Shown here: piece after piece, positions 45,648-53,263 of the stretch | Layout of the letters: each line of letters begins with the position of its first letter | Position numbering within the stretch: position 1 is the stretch's first letter | Assembly: GCF_013620795.1 (NCBI RefSeq) | Contig: NZ_LGLW01000012.1 | Location: 1-53,263, forward strand | Length of the DNA stretch: 53,263 bases | Origin: Pseudomonas sp. Q2-TVG4-2 | GTDB taxonomy: Bacteria > Pseudomonadota > Gammaproteobacteria > Pseudomonadales > Pseudomonadaceae | Direction of reading: 5' to 3' | Notes under the pieces: generated by a model | What the model was told of the DNA's origin: nothing | The model's database searches: none | The model's input: the letters and a program-made list of their open reading frames with translations, nothing else | Translations under genes and position numbers: made by a program

Positions 45648-46244
45648 TCAGCGCGCGCGACAGCCGCCGTGATTGCGCTGAAAGACCTCGTCGCCCATGG
45701 CCTCGATCTGGGCGCTGATCATGACCTCGAAGGGTCTCAGCAATGCGTCGAATCGCCCCGCGCCTTCCAGCGTGTTCAACGCAACCACTATGGCTTCAAG
45801 CGTGGACAGCGCACCGGGCATCGGAGCCTTTCGCAACCGATAACGGGATGTCAGCCCCTCTGGAAGCGCCACCCGAGGCAGGTTCGCGAGGTGATGATTG
45901 AGATGCAGCAGCTTGCGGGCTTTGCGCCAAGTTCCATCCGGGACGATTAGCCGCAACGGCTTAGGCTCTCGCGCCAACTCTGCGAGTGGCACGGCATGCT
46001 CGCCTGGAAACAGCAGATAGCTTCCAACGCCATCATTGAGCGGCAGCTCGTCGAATACCTCTCCGGTTCGCAGCTCGGCATTGACCAGACCAAGCGCTGC
46101 GAGCCGCGCCGTATTCAGCGCATGTCCGGTTTCGCTCGGGTGCTGCAGGATTAACACAGCCGTGCGACTGGCAAGCGAGGGAATCAAGATACAGAGGCAG
46201 TGACTCAGGGGACGCTGACAACGCGGACATTGCGGACGGGGCAT
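45648..46244 (-). CDS. DTW-domain protein, tRNA-uridine aminocarboxypropyltransferase-like
   Basis: DTW-family enzyme of 198 residues. E. coli TapT of this family adds the 3-amino-3-carboxypropyl group to U47 of tRNAs (acp3U) using S-adenosylmethionine. Motifs: zinc-binding cysteines CPRCQRPLSHCLC (about 6-18), LQHPSETGHALNTARL, VPDGTWRKARKLL (the DxTW motif) and SRYRLRKAPMPGALSTLEAI. ATG at 46244 is backed by CCAGGAG. It converges with the YbaN-like gene and diverges from the glutathione transferase. Confidence 0.87.
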   Translation of the reverse strand: MPRPQCPRCQRPLSHCLCILIPSLASRTAVLILQHPSETGHALNTARLAALGLVNAELRTGEVFDELPLNDGVGSYLLFPGEHAVPLAELAREPKPLRLIVPDGTWRKARKLLHLNHHLANLPRVALPEGLTSRYRLRKAPMPGALSTLEAIVVALNTLEGAGRFDALLRPFEVMISAQIEAMGDEVFQRNHGGCRAR

Positions 46245-46340
46245 AGTTTCTCCTGGATAGAAGGCGAAGTCTGCCATATCCGACAGGAACGTAGCGGTCC
46301 GCTAAGCTAGTCGCGACTGCCGATACCGAGAGGCTCACCG

Positions 46341-47012
46341 ATGATTACCCTGCACCATCTGGATAATTCCCGCTCGCAGCGCGTGCTCTGGCTGCTGGAA
46401 GAACTGCAGCTGCCTTACGAAATCAAGCGCTACGCCAGGGACCCGCAGACCATGCTGGCACCGGTCGAATTGAAAAAGGTGCATCCCTTGGGTAAATCGC
46501 CCGTCATCACGGACGGCGAGCTGACGCTGGCTGAGTCGGCGACCATCCTTGAATACCTCGTCGAGCGCTACGGCCAGGGCCGATTAGCCCCACCTGTGGG
46601 TTCACCTGAAAATCTTCGCTTTCGTTACTGGATGCACTACGCCGAGGGCTCGGCGATGCCTCCGCTTCTGCTCAAGCTGGTATTCGACCGCATTGCCAAC
46701 GGACCTATGCCATTTGTCATCCGGCCGGTGGCCCGAGCCATCACCAAAGGCGCCAACAAGGCATTTATCGGCCCACAGCTAAAACTCCATCTGGATTACA
46801 TGGAGAGCGAACTGGAGAAGAGCCAATGGTTTGCAGGAGAAGAGTTCAGCGCTGCGGATATTCAGATGAGCTTCCCGCTGGAAGCTGCCCAAGCCCGCGC
46901 CGGGCTTGGCGTCAGCCGCCCGAGGCTGAACGCTTTTCTACAACGGATACGTGACCGCCCCGCCTATCAGCGAGCCATAGAACGAGGTGGTCCGGTAATG
47001 CCCGGGCACTGA
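46341..47012 (+). CDS. Glutathione S-transferase family protein
   Basis: Cytosolic GST of 223 residues. The N-terminal thioredoxin-like domain starts MITLHHLDNSRSQRVLWLLEEL, with the catalytic Ser/Asn position in DNSRSQR, and contains GKSPVITDGELTLAESATILEYL (cis-Pro and the glutathione gamma-glutamyl site, about 50-72). The C-terminal helical domain includes QWFAGEEFSAADIQMSFPLEA with the N-capping box Asp. Substrate unknown; probably detoxification. Confidence 0.9.
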   Translation: MITLHHLDNSRSQRVLWLLEELQLPYEIKRYARDPQTMLAPVELKKVHPLGKSPVITDGELTLAESATILEYLVERYGQGRLAPPVGSPENLRFRYWMHYAEGSAMPPLLLKLVFDRIANGPMPFVIRPVARAITKGANKAFIGPQLKLHLDYMESELEKSQWFAGEEFSAADIQMSFPLEAAQARAGLGVSRPRLNAFLQRIRDRPAYQRAIERGGPVMPGH

Positions 47013-47039
47013 GCAATTCAGTCCCGGAGACTCAACGAG

Positions 47040-47165
47040 TCAGCGTCTTGGCGTCGCTGAATCGCTTCGCTGGGCGCGCACCGGAATCGGCTGCAGCCGA
47101 GGCGGATCGATGAAGCCAAGCGCCACTGCCAGATTCCACCACATGCTACTGAGCCATGCTTTCAT
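47040..47165 (-). CDS. Small 41-residue protein, possibly PA1414-like
   Basis: Short protein with a strong AGGAGG before its ATG at 47165. It has an amphipathic Trp-rich N-terminus (MKAWLSSMWWNLAVALGFID) then PPRLQPIPVRAQR. The composition and the WNLAVALGFI core fit small Pseudomonas proteins annotated as the PA1414 family, but I recall that only loosely. It lies between the convergent glutathione transferase gene (27 bases) and aceK, 178 bases upstream of the aceK stop on the same strand. It may associate with the membrane. Function unknown. Confidence 0.6.
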   Translation of the reverse strand: MKAWLSSMWWNLAVALGFIDPPRLQPIPVRAQRSDSATPRR

Positions 47166-47343
47166 GATGAACCCTCCTGCTTGGTAACGGGTCGTAGTAG
47201 AGCCATGGGCTTCATGGTCAGAATAACCCAAGAATTGCACGGTCGCTTGCGGCAGATGTTGCAGTTTGTGGCCGCCGTGCCCTTCTTCCGGCTCTATAAA
47301 ATGCGACCCAGACTATCTACAGGCGTTCACCGCGCCGCGCTAC

Positions 47344-49068
47344 TCACTGGGTGGTTTTCAGCCTACGTCTGTACGGAAAGACGTCGATCACCTTGCCGTC
47401 ACTTATCGCTTGCTGCAGACCTTTCCAATAAGCGGCGTCATACAGCTCACCGTGCAGCTTGGCAAACAGCCGGCGCTGCCGAATATCAGCGAACAAAAAG
47501 CGTGGAAACTCCTCAGGGAATACATCGTTCGGGCCGACGGAATACCAAGGCTCGGAAGCCATCTCATCTTCGGGGTAACGCGCCTCGGGGAAGTAGCGGA
47601 AGTTCACCTCGGTGAGGAAGCAGATCTCATCGTAGTCGTAGAACACCACCCTGCCATGACGGGTCACGCCGAAGTTTTTCAATAGCATGTCGCCCGGAAA
47701 GATATTGGCCGCAGCGAGTTGCTTGATCGCCAACCCATAATCTTCCAGCGCTTCGTGGATCTGCTGCTCGCTGGCGTTCTCCACGTAGATATTCAGGGGG
47801 GTCATCCGCCGCTCTGTCCAGCAGTGCCGTACCAGAACCGTATCGCCTTGGACCTCGACTGTTGAGGGCGCAACCTCCAGCAGTTCTGCCAGGCAGTCGG
47901 GCTCGAACTTCGACTTGGGAAAGCGAAAATCCGCAAACTCCTGCGTATCGGCCATGCGACCTACCCGATCGACGCTCTTCACCAGTCGGTACTTCTCGAT
48001 CACCGTTGCGCGACTGACGTTCTTGGCGTGGGAAAATCGATCCTTGATGATCTTGAACACCGTATTGAAGCCCGGCAGCGTGAACACGCTCATCACCATA
48101 CCGCGCACCCCCGGCGCCATGATGAAGCGGTCATCGGTGGTTGCCAGGTGGTTGATCAACGCGCGATAAAATTCCGACTTGCCATGCTTGTAGAAACCGA
48201 TGGATGTATAGAGCTCGGCGATATGCTTGCCTGGCATGATGCGCTTGAGGAAGCTGATGAAATCCGCCGGAATCGGTACCTCGACCATGAAATACGAGCG
48301 CGTAAAAGAAAAGATGATCGAGACTTCCGCCTCGTCAGTGATCAGCGCATCGGCGACAAGACCGGCGCCCTCATGGTTCAGCAGCGGGATCACGAGTGGC
48401 CACTGCTCATCGCAGGTGAAGACCCGCCCGATCAGGTAGGCGCCTTTGTTGCGATACAGTACCGAGCAGAAGAGTTCGACCGTGAGCTCTGGGTCCTTGC
48501 ACACCCAGTCCGGCAAGGACACTTGCAGTTGCGCCTCGAGCCTTTGCAGGTCTCCACTCAGGTCCGCGTATGGCACAGCGAAAGCAAAGTCATCGAAGAT
48601 CTGCGCGAGCATGTCGTGTAAGTCACCGCCGGGCTGATACCGGCGCGTCTGCGTCATCCGCTCATGGGCACGATTCCCTGGCCGAGTGCTATGGATGAAC
48701 ATGGTGCCGTCGCTGATGCAGTCATGGCTGAACAGCGTGCAGAAAATTGAGTTGTACCAGGTCTCTGACAACTCATCGTCGAAGCGTAAATTGATCTGGT
48801 TGATATAGGCACTTTTTACCCGTGGCCAGCGCTGCACATCCAATAGCGCTTCGGCGTCGAACGCCGAGCGCAGGGTCGCTGCGGTTTCACCGACCTTTTG
48901 CTCATACAGATTGATACGAGCCGCCGATGCACGCTGGGCTTCCTGCCACTGGGCCTGCTCGAAGCGAGACCTTGCCCCGTTGGTGATCAAGCGGAAGTGC
49001 TCACGATAGTCATCGAAGCCCAGCAGGATCTGCCGGGCAATCTCGGCATCCACTGATATCTGGTCCAT
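47344..49068 (-). CDS. aceK: Isocitrate dehydrogenase kinase/phosphatase
   Basis: Bifunctional enzyme of 574 residues that phosphorylates and dephosphorylates isocitrate dehydrogenase to steer carbon between the TCA cycle and the glyoxylate bypass. Visible parts: N-terminal regulatory region with [47 protein letters not shown]-loop region [28 protein letters not shown] (about 318-345), and the catalytic region [38 protein letters not shown] (about 455-492) with the expected Asp and Asn residues. In enterobacteria it follows aceBA; here it stands alone, as is usual in pseudomonads. Confidence 0.95.
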   Translation of the reverse strand: MDQISVDAEIARQILLGFDDYREHFRLITNGARSRFEQAQWQEAQRASAARINLYEQKVGETAATLRSAFDAEALLDVQRWPRVKSAYINQINLRFDDELSETWYNSIFCTLFSHDCISDGTMFIHSTRPGNRAHERMTQTRRYQPGGDLHDMLAQIFDDFAFAVPYADLSGDLQRLEAQLQVSLPDWVCKDPELTVELFCSVLYRNKGAYLIGRVFTCDEQWPLVIPLLNHEGAGLVADALITDEAEVSIIFSFTRSYFMVEVPIPADFISFLKRIMPGKHIAELYTSIGFYKHGKSEFYRALINHLATTDDRFIMAPGVRGMVMSVFTLPGFNTVFKIIKDRFSHAKNVSRATVIEKYRLVKSVDRVGRMADTQEFADFRFPKSKFEPDCLAELLEVAPSTVEVQGDTVLVRHCWTERRMTPLNIYVENASEQQIHEALEDYGLAIKQLAAANIFPGDMLLKNFGVTRHGRVVFYDYDEICFLTEVNFRYFPEARYPEDEMASEPWYSVGPNDVFPEEFPRFLFADIRQRRLFAKLHGELYDAAYWKGLQQAISDGKVIDVFPYRRRLKTTQ

Positions 49069-49227
49069 TTGATTGGTCTCGCTACGGCGGAAGCCCGAGC
49101 TTAGCCAGTGGCTGGCCGTAATGAAAGGTATCGCAACGGGGATGGGAAGCAGTTTAAAAGCGCGATCCGGCTTGCCAGATAGGCAGCACTCGCCAACACT
49201 CCGATGTCCCGCCTCCGGAGCCTTCCC

Positions 49228-50214
49228 ATGCGCCCTTCAGACCTTCTGCGTCTTCTCGGCCTCGCTGCTATCTGGGGCGCCAGTTTCCTATTCATGCGGA
49301 TCATCGCACCAGAGCTCGGGACTTTCCCCACCGCATTCTTCCGTGTGCTATTCGCGTGCGTTGGCCTGCTGGCGATCCTGACGCTGATGCGTGTTCGCTG
49401 GGATTTTCGCGGCAAGCTGAAGCTATGTCTGGTTCTGGGAATGATCAATTCCGGTGTCCCTTTCGCGCTCTATGCACTGGCAGCGCAGTTTCTGCCAACC
49501 GGCTATTCCGCCATTTTTAACGCGACTACGCCGATGATGGGTGTACTCATCGGTGCGTTGTTTTTTGCCGAAGCGCTAACGGTGGAGAAAATGATCGGCG
49601 TGCTGTTTGGGCTGGGCGGCGTGGCGCTGCTAACTCGCACTGGCCCCGTGGCGTTCGACGCACAGCTGCTGATTGGTGCGCTCGCATGTCTCGGCGCAAC
49701 GGCATGTTATGGATTCGGGGGCTTCCTGACCCGGCGCTGGATCAACCAGCACGGCGGACTGAGCAGCGAGTTGGTTGCCTTCGGCAGTCAGGCCGGAGCA
49801 GTGCTGTGTCTGCTGCCCCTGTTTGCCATATCGTTGCTGATATCGCCGCCGGCTTCCTGGGGCGGCGGGGCGGTCTGGCTTAGCCTGCTCGGGCTCGGTA
49901 TCGGCTGCACGGCGTTCGCCTATATTCTTTACTTCCGGCTGCTTGCTGATATCGGCCCGGTTCGAACCCTGACGGTGACCTTTATCATTCCACCGTTCGG
50001 TGTGCTTTGGGGAGCATTGTTTCTTGGTGAGCCGTTGGACTGGGCCTATGTCTACGGCGGCGCGCTGATCGCCGTTGCGCTCTGGCTTGTGCTGAAGCAA
50101 GCGCCGGCCACTACTGTGGCGATGCCTGCCCCCGAAACGACTAGCGACGATCCGGCGCTTGCTGGAATACCAGAGCGAGCCCAAACACCATCCACATCAT
50201 GCCGACCAGACTGA
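49228..50214 (+). CDS. EamA/DMT superfamily exporter
   Basis: Ten-helix metabolite exporter of 328 residues with two EamA repeats ([35 protein letters not shown] and [23 protein letters not shown]), and [30 protein letters not shown] near the end of the second. The C-terminal tail of about 40 residues is hydrophilic. The ATG at 49228 has GGAG at good spacing; a further in-frame start at 49204 is less likely. It is divergent from aceK. Substrate unknown. Confidence 0.87.
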   Translation: MRPSDLLRLLGLAAIWGASFLFMRIIAPELGTFPTAFFRVLFACVGLLAILTLMRVRWDFRGKLKLCLVLGMINSGVPFALYALAAQFLPTGYSAIFNATTPMMGVLIGALFFAEALTVEKMIGVLFGLGGVALLTRTGPVAFDAQLLIGALACLGATACYGFGGFLTRRWINQHGGLSSELVAFGSQAGAVLCLLPLFAISLLISPPASWGGGAVWLSLLGLGIGCTAFAYILYFRLLADIGPVRTLTVTFIIPPFGVLWGALFLGEPLDWAYVYGGALIAVALWLVLKQAPATTVAMPAPETTSDDPALAGIPERAQTPSTSCRPD

Positions 50215-50279
50215 GCGTCACAAGCCGGTTGCCAATACGAGGGAATCCACACATCCCTTAGGTCGGTGTTTTAGGTGTG

Positions 50280-50304
50280 GAGGGCTTCGACGAACCTCTT
50301 TTTT
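50280..50304 (+). terminator. Terminator downstream of DMT exporter
   Basis: GAGG, loop region with TTCGACGAA, then CCTC followed by TTTTTT: a short stem with a good T run, 66 bases after the exporter stop. Confidence 0.5.
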
Positions 50305-50359
50305 CGCCCGTCCCGCTCTTTCGATAACGTTGGAATGGCTTTCGGTAGCGTGAAAGATG

Positions 50360-50402
50360 TTGTATACATTTGTGTATAGTTTTCACCGCATCATGTATAC
50401 AA
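50360..50402. promoter_or_regulatory. GntR-type palindromes upstream of ureidoglycine aminohydrolase
   Basis: TTGTATACAT (50360-50369) and its reverse complement ATGTATACAA (50393-50402) lie 33 bases apart, three helical turns, with TGTGTATA (50371-50378) in between. TGTATACA cores are typical of FCD-type GntR regulators. TACAAT (50398-50403) could be the -10 element, so binding would block transcription. Confidence 0.55.
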
Positions 50403-50471
50403 TCTTAAAACGCCCCTTACCAGCTTGCGGCAATCACGCCAGCGGGCGCCAACAACCAAGATGGGAGTTAT

Positions 50472-51311
50472 ATGGCAAACACCAAGTACTACGCACCCAC
50501 TGGGGGCCACCCAGCGCAGACCGAACTGCTGACCGACCGTGCGATGTTCACCGAGGCCTATGCCATCATCCCGAAAGGCGTGATGCGCGACATCGTCACG
50601 AGCCACTTGCCGTTCTGGGACAACATGCGTATGTGGGTTCTATCCCGCCCGCTGTCCGGCTTCGCGGAGACCTTCTCCCAATACATCGTGGAACTGGCCG
50701 AAGGAGGCGGCAGTGACCAGCCCGAACAAGACCCGAATGCCGAAGGCGTGCTGTTCGTGGTCGATGGTGAGTTCACTCTGACGCTCGAAGGCACCAAGCA
50801 CGCCATGCGCCCCGGTAGCTATGCCTTCATCCCGCCAGCCTCCGATTGGAGTCTACGCAACAACAACGCCTCCCCTGCGCGCTTTCACTGGATTCGCAAG
50901 TACTACCAGGCGGTCAAAGGCCTACCTCACCCCGAAGCCTTTGTGACCAACGAGCAGGATATCGAGCCGATAGCGATGCCGGGCACCGACGGCAAGTGGG
51001 TCACCACCCGATTCGTCGACATGCGCGACATGCGGCATGACATGCACGTGAACATCGTGACATTTGAGCCCGGTGCAGTGATTCCCTTTGCCGAAACTCA
51101 CGTCATGGAACACGGCCTGTATGTACTCGAAGGGAAGGCCGTTTATCGCCTGAACCAGGATTGGGTTGAGGTGGAAGCTGGCGACTATATGTGGTTGCGC
51201 GCCTTCTGCCCGCAGGCTTGTTACTCTGGCGGCCCCGGCAAGTTCCGTTATCTTCTATATAAGGACGTGAACCGCCACATGGATCTGGGCAAGTATAATC
51301 ACCGGCCCTAG
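50472..51311 (+). CDS. (S)-ureidoglycine aminohydrolase
   Basis: Manganese-dependent bicupin of 279 residues that releases ammonia from (S)-ureidoglycine in allantoin (purine) breakdown. The start MANTKYYAPTGGHPAQTELLTDRAMFTEAYAIIPKG is family-typical. The first cupin is about 45-150 (GVLFVVDGEFTLTLEG) and the second about 180-275, with the metal-site pattern EPGAVIPFAETHVMEHGLYVLEG. No other allantoin gene is in the window, so it stands alone here. AUG is preceded by GGGAG. A terminator follows directly. Confidence 0.92.
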   Translation: MANTKYYAPTGGHPAQTELLTDRAMFTEAYAIIPKGVMRDIVTSHLPFWDNMRMWVLSRPLSGFAETFSQYIVELAEGGGSDQPEQDPNAEGVLFVVDGEFTLTLEGTKHAMRPGSYAFIPPASDWSLRNNNASPARFHWIRKYYQAVKGLPHPEAFVTNEQDIEPIAMPGTDGKWVTTRFVDMRDMRHDMHVNIVTFEPGAVIPFAETHVMEHGLYVLEGKAVYRLNQDWVEVEAGDYMWLRAFCPQACYSGGPGKFRYLLYKDVNRHMDLGKYNHRP

Positions 51312-51654
51312 CCTTAGCATCGAACGCCCTCCCCCCCTCTTGGCACTGAGGGCGTTTTCATTTCAGGTCCGGCTAAGCGCACGGTTACTGTGCCATCCAG
51401 TACGGCATCAGCGGGAGCGAGGATAGTCGATACCTCGTTGCGGTACGAGCCGCTGGTCAACACCATTCCCCGAGCTAACCGCTCATCGAAGTGCGTAGAC
51501 CCCGCATGAATGCCTTCCTTGATTCAACGTGGCTGCGGTCGTTTCGTCTAACTCGGCCGGTCGTGACGCCTGCATATTTGGCTGATGTTCTATGCTGGTG
51601 TGGTCTTAATGGCCGCGCCGTCCGCCGAGCTATCCTGAATGCCGAGGAGCCCGC
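51312..51654. other. Intergenic stretch, terminator then no recognised gene
   Basis: After the terminator at 51323-51359 I see no gene. A minus-strand frame of about 75 codons (about 55 from its first ATG) covers roughly 51325-51515 but shows no recognisable domain or ribosome site. The last 15 bases carry the GAGGAG site of the LysE-type gene. Confidence 0.5.
51323..51359 (+). terminator. Intrinsic terminator of ureidoglycine aminohydrolase gene
   Basis: AACGCCCTC (51323-51331) pairs perfectly with GAGGGCGTT (51348-51356), loop of 16 bases, followed by TTTCATTT. It lies 11 bases after the stop codon. Confidence 0.8.
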
Positions 51655-52269
51655 ATGCCCAGCTTCGAATACCTGCTCACCTGCCTGGTCGTGGTACTGG
51701 TACCGGGCGCTGGCGTGATCTATACGGTTTCAACGGCGCTGGTGCACGGGCGTCGCGCGGGCGTCCTGGCGGCCCTGGCATGCACGTTAGGGATCCTGCC
51801 TCATCTGCTAGCAACCATTTTCGGAATCGCAGCGATCCTACATTCCAGCGCCCTGGTCTTCGAAGCCCTTCGGTACGCCGGTGTCGCCTACCTGCTCTAC
51901 CTCGCCTATGCCACCTGGCGGGATCGATCCGCCCTCGCGGCGGAGGCCTATGGCGCACCGCTCAGTGCCCGAAGCCTGGTGACCAAGGCGATGCTGATCA
52001 ACCTTCTCAACCCAAAGCTGACGATCTTCTTTCTGGCGTTCCTGCCGCAATTCGTCCGGCCAGGCGGGGATAGTGAACTCGCACAGCTGCTCGGACTCAG
52101 CGCGACCTTCATGCTTATAACCTTCGTTATCTTCGCGCTCTACGGATTTCTGGCCGACGCCTTCCGCAAAGCGGTCATCGAATCGGAGCGAGTTCGGGCC
52201 TGGCTGCGCCGGGGGTTTGCTGCGTCTTTCGCAGGGCTTGGGGCCAACCTAGCGTTATCTGACAGATAG
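51655..52269 (+). CDS. LysE/RhtB family exporter
   Basis: Six-helix inner-membrane exporter of amino acids or related compounds, 204 residues. Family features: LTCLVVVLVPGAGVIYTVSTAL with the conserved PG at the first helix, GVLAALACTLGILPHLLATIFG, LRYAGVAYLLYLAYATWRDR, LINLLNPKLTIFFLAFLPQFV and a last helix near 140-160. GAGGAG precedes the ATG. It stands at the edge of the degraded region near the tRNA. Substrate unknown. Confidence 0.9.
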   Translation: MPSFEYLLTCLVVVLVPGAGVIYTVSTALVHGRRAGVLAALACTLGILPHLLATIFGIAAILHSSALVFEALRYAGVAYLLYLAYATWRDRSALAAEAYGAPLSARSLVTKAMLINLLNPKLTIFFLAFLPQFVRPGGDSELAQLLGLSATFMLITFVIFALYGFLADAFRKAVIESERVRAWLRRGFAASFAGLGANLALSDR

Positions 52270-52413
52270 GTAAGCTCCGCAGAATTTTCTAAGCAGAACG
52301 CCGAGAATGTTTGGGATAATGCGGCCCCCCCTGGCCGCAAACATCCGTCTGTCCTGGCACAGATGACTGGCTGATCTTGATAGCCAGTCGACAACGCTGG
52401 TCGGCCACTGTCC

Positions 52414-52515
52414 CTAGTGTTTCGCGGCTAAGCCTGCCTTCGCCTGGACTGCAATACCGCGGGTGACCGCCATGACGAATGCCGTCAGCGCTGCGCAGCT
52501 GGTTGTCTCCGGTAG
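52414..52515 (-). pseudogene. Remnant of a TetR-family regulator C-terminus
   Basis: The last 33 codons of a minus-strand frame ending at 52414 read like the C-terminal helices of a TetR regulator: LPETTSCAALTAFVMAVTRG then IAVQAKAG. Upstream in the same frame (52516-52836) nothing resembles the rest of TetR, and no HTH is seen, so only a fragment survives. The identification rests on a short stretch. Confidence 0.4.
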
Positions 52516-52839
52516 GCCGCCCTCCTCCCGGCCTGCTCGAAGCACGCGCGCAGCGCGGTCTCCCCGTCTGCCCGTGCCTCTCAGCCCCCCGAATCTACTC
52601 GGCATCGCCAGATGCCGGCCACGCCGGAGATGTCGGGCCACCCAAAGCGATACGGATTGCATATTGAGTTCGGCCACGTGGCGCAGGATGTGCTCAACCA
52701 CTTCCCTGATATCGGCTGCGCCAATACCGCCGGTAAGAAAGCGGGGGGAGTACTTTCTCTGACTCGTGGGGGCTTGGTCATCGACGGTCCGTACGGACAA
52801 TTCGATGAGAACGGCAATCCGACGTCGTCGCTGCACCGT

Positions 52840-53134
52840 ACGAACGATTCGGTCTGGAAAAAGGCCAGAGCCAGGCAGCGAAGCAGTATCAGGACGAATA
52901 CCTTCGGCCGCCTCTCGACGGCTTCGCCTTGGTCAGGATACATGGCCTCAAACACACGTTCGGCAGGAGGCTGCGGGCCGCCGAGGGTAAAGGACGAACA
53001 CAGGAAAGTGCTTCTAGAGGCACCAGAACGGCAGCGTCACTAGCCATTATTCAGCGGCCGAGCTCGGTCAGCTGATTGAAGCCGCCAACAGGTATCAGCA
53101 ACCGATTCACGCGCTCCGGCGCTCACGATCCTGA
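52840..53134 (+). pseudogene. Frameshifted tyrosine-recombinase (phage-type integrase) C-terminus
   Basis: The C-terminal catalytic domain of an integrase is spread over frames by three single-base shifts. Pieces in order: NDSVWKKARA; then QAAKQYQDEYLRPP and RIHGLKHTFGRRLRAA from 52872 (box II with H..R); then VKDEHRKVLLE; then from 53021 HQNGSVTSHYSAAELGQLIE with the catalytic Tyr, ending at the TGA 53132-53134. No N-terminal core-binding domain is visible to the left. It lies 100 bases from the 3' end of a tRNA gene, as integrases of integrated elements do. The gene is certainly not functional as read. Confidence 0.75.
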
Positions 53135-53186
53135 AGAGGAGACAGGGATAGAAAAAAACAGCGTAGGCACCCGGAAAGTTGCTAGG

Positions 53187-53217
53187 CCAAAAACAACTAA
53201 GCCACCCGAAGGTGGCT
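53187..53217 (-). terminator. Terminator downstream of tRNA
   Basis: On the minus strand AGCCACC-TTCG-GGTGGCT forms a 7-bp stem with a stable tetraloop, followed by TAGTTGTTTTT. It starts 17 bases after the CCA end of the tRNA and would terminate its transcript. Confidence 0.75.
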
Positions 53218-53233
53218 AAGTCATTGATCATAT

Positions 53234-53263
53234 TGGTCGGGACGGAGTGATTCGAACACTCGA
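53234..53263 (-). tRNA. tRNA 3' part, probably tRNA-Pro (cut by window end)
   Basis: Minus strand shows the T arm with GTTCGAATC loop, the acceptor strand CGTCCCG, discriminator A and encoded CCA. The acceptor implies a 5' end CGGGACG; a C1-G72 pair with A73 is characteristic of bacterial tRNA-Pro. The anticodon lies outside the window, so the identity is inferred. Confidence 0.75.

Noticed and set aside
51491..51718. 75-codon plus-strand frame upstream of the LysE-type gene
   Set aside because: Overlaps the LysE-type start in another frame, with no ribosome site and no family resemblance.
52320..52388. Two small inverted repeats after the LysE-type gene as terminators
   Set aside because: TGCGGCC/GGCCGCA and ACTGGCT/AGCCAGT can form stems but neither has a T run; evidence is too weak for a call.
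52612..53043. 143-codon plus-strand frame read as one intact gene
   Set aside because: Integrase motifs appear in three different frames across its right half, so the open frame is a by-product of frameshifts in a pseudogene.

Overview
The window looks like chromosomal DNA of a gamma-proteobacterium of the Pseudomonas group. I favour a Stutzerimonas/Pseudomonas stutzeri-like organism, but this rests on gene content and remembered gene order only. It is GC-rich and gene-dense. The blocks gap-mgsA-scpB-scpA-trpS-yciO-PHP-yciB-yciI-cpxR/P/S-trkH-cyaB and plpD-marR-recQ-yecA-DTW-GST-aceK resemble Pseudomonas core-genome neighbourhoods. No insertion sequence, CRISPR array or rRNA was seen.

Region 1 (1-17750) is housekeeping: the end of glyceraldehyde-3-phosphate dehydrogenase, methylglyoxal synthase, ScpA/ScpB, a tryptophanyl-tRNA synthetase carrying a four-cysteine iron-sulfur-type motif, YciO and PHP proteins, YciB/YciI, a Cpx-like envelope-stress system (CpxR, CpxP, sensor kinase) with a CpxR-box-like repeat, a nitroreductase, TrkH, a fungal-type cytosine deaminase, DUF808 and Mpo1-like proteins, the membrane adenylate cyclase CyaB, an AraC regulator and a DMT exporter.

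Region 2 (17759-39023) is the most accessory-looking part: a 21 kb sugar-acid catabolic island. It holds two IlvD/Edd dehydratases (L-arabinonate type and D-xylonate type), two FAH-fold 2-keto-3-deoxy-acid dehydratases (GguC/AraD1 type and XylX type), alpha-ketoglutarate-semialdehyde dehydrogenase, L-fuconate dehydratase, an FAD-linked D-2-hydroxyacid dehydrogenase, two complete TRAP transporters, three LysR regulators of one subfamily and one LacI regulator. Together they would import aldonic acids and convert pentonates through Weimberg-type steps to 2-oxoglutarate. Sugar dehydrogenases and lactonases are absent, so the free acids are the likely imported substrates. Enzyme units are paired with divergent regulators, and dyads or hairpins lie in the gaps.

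Region 3 (39053-50214) is core-like again: a SelW-like redox protein, the autotransported patatin PlpD, a MarR regulator with a palindromic site at its own start, RecQ, YecA, YbaN, a DTW tRNA-modification protein, a glutathione transferase, a 41-residue small protein, AceK and a DMT exporter. Region 4 (50215-53263) has an orphan (S)-ureidoglycine aminohydrolase behind GntR-like palindromes, a LysE exporter, and a gene graveyard (a TetR C-terminus and a frameshifted tyrosine integrase) beside the 3' end of a tRNA, probably tRNA-Pro. This suggests an old integration site.
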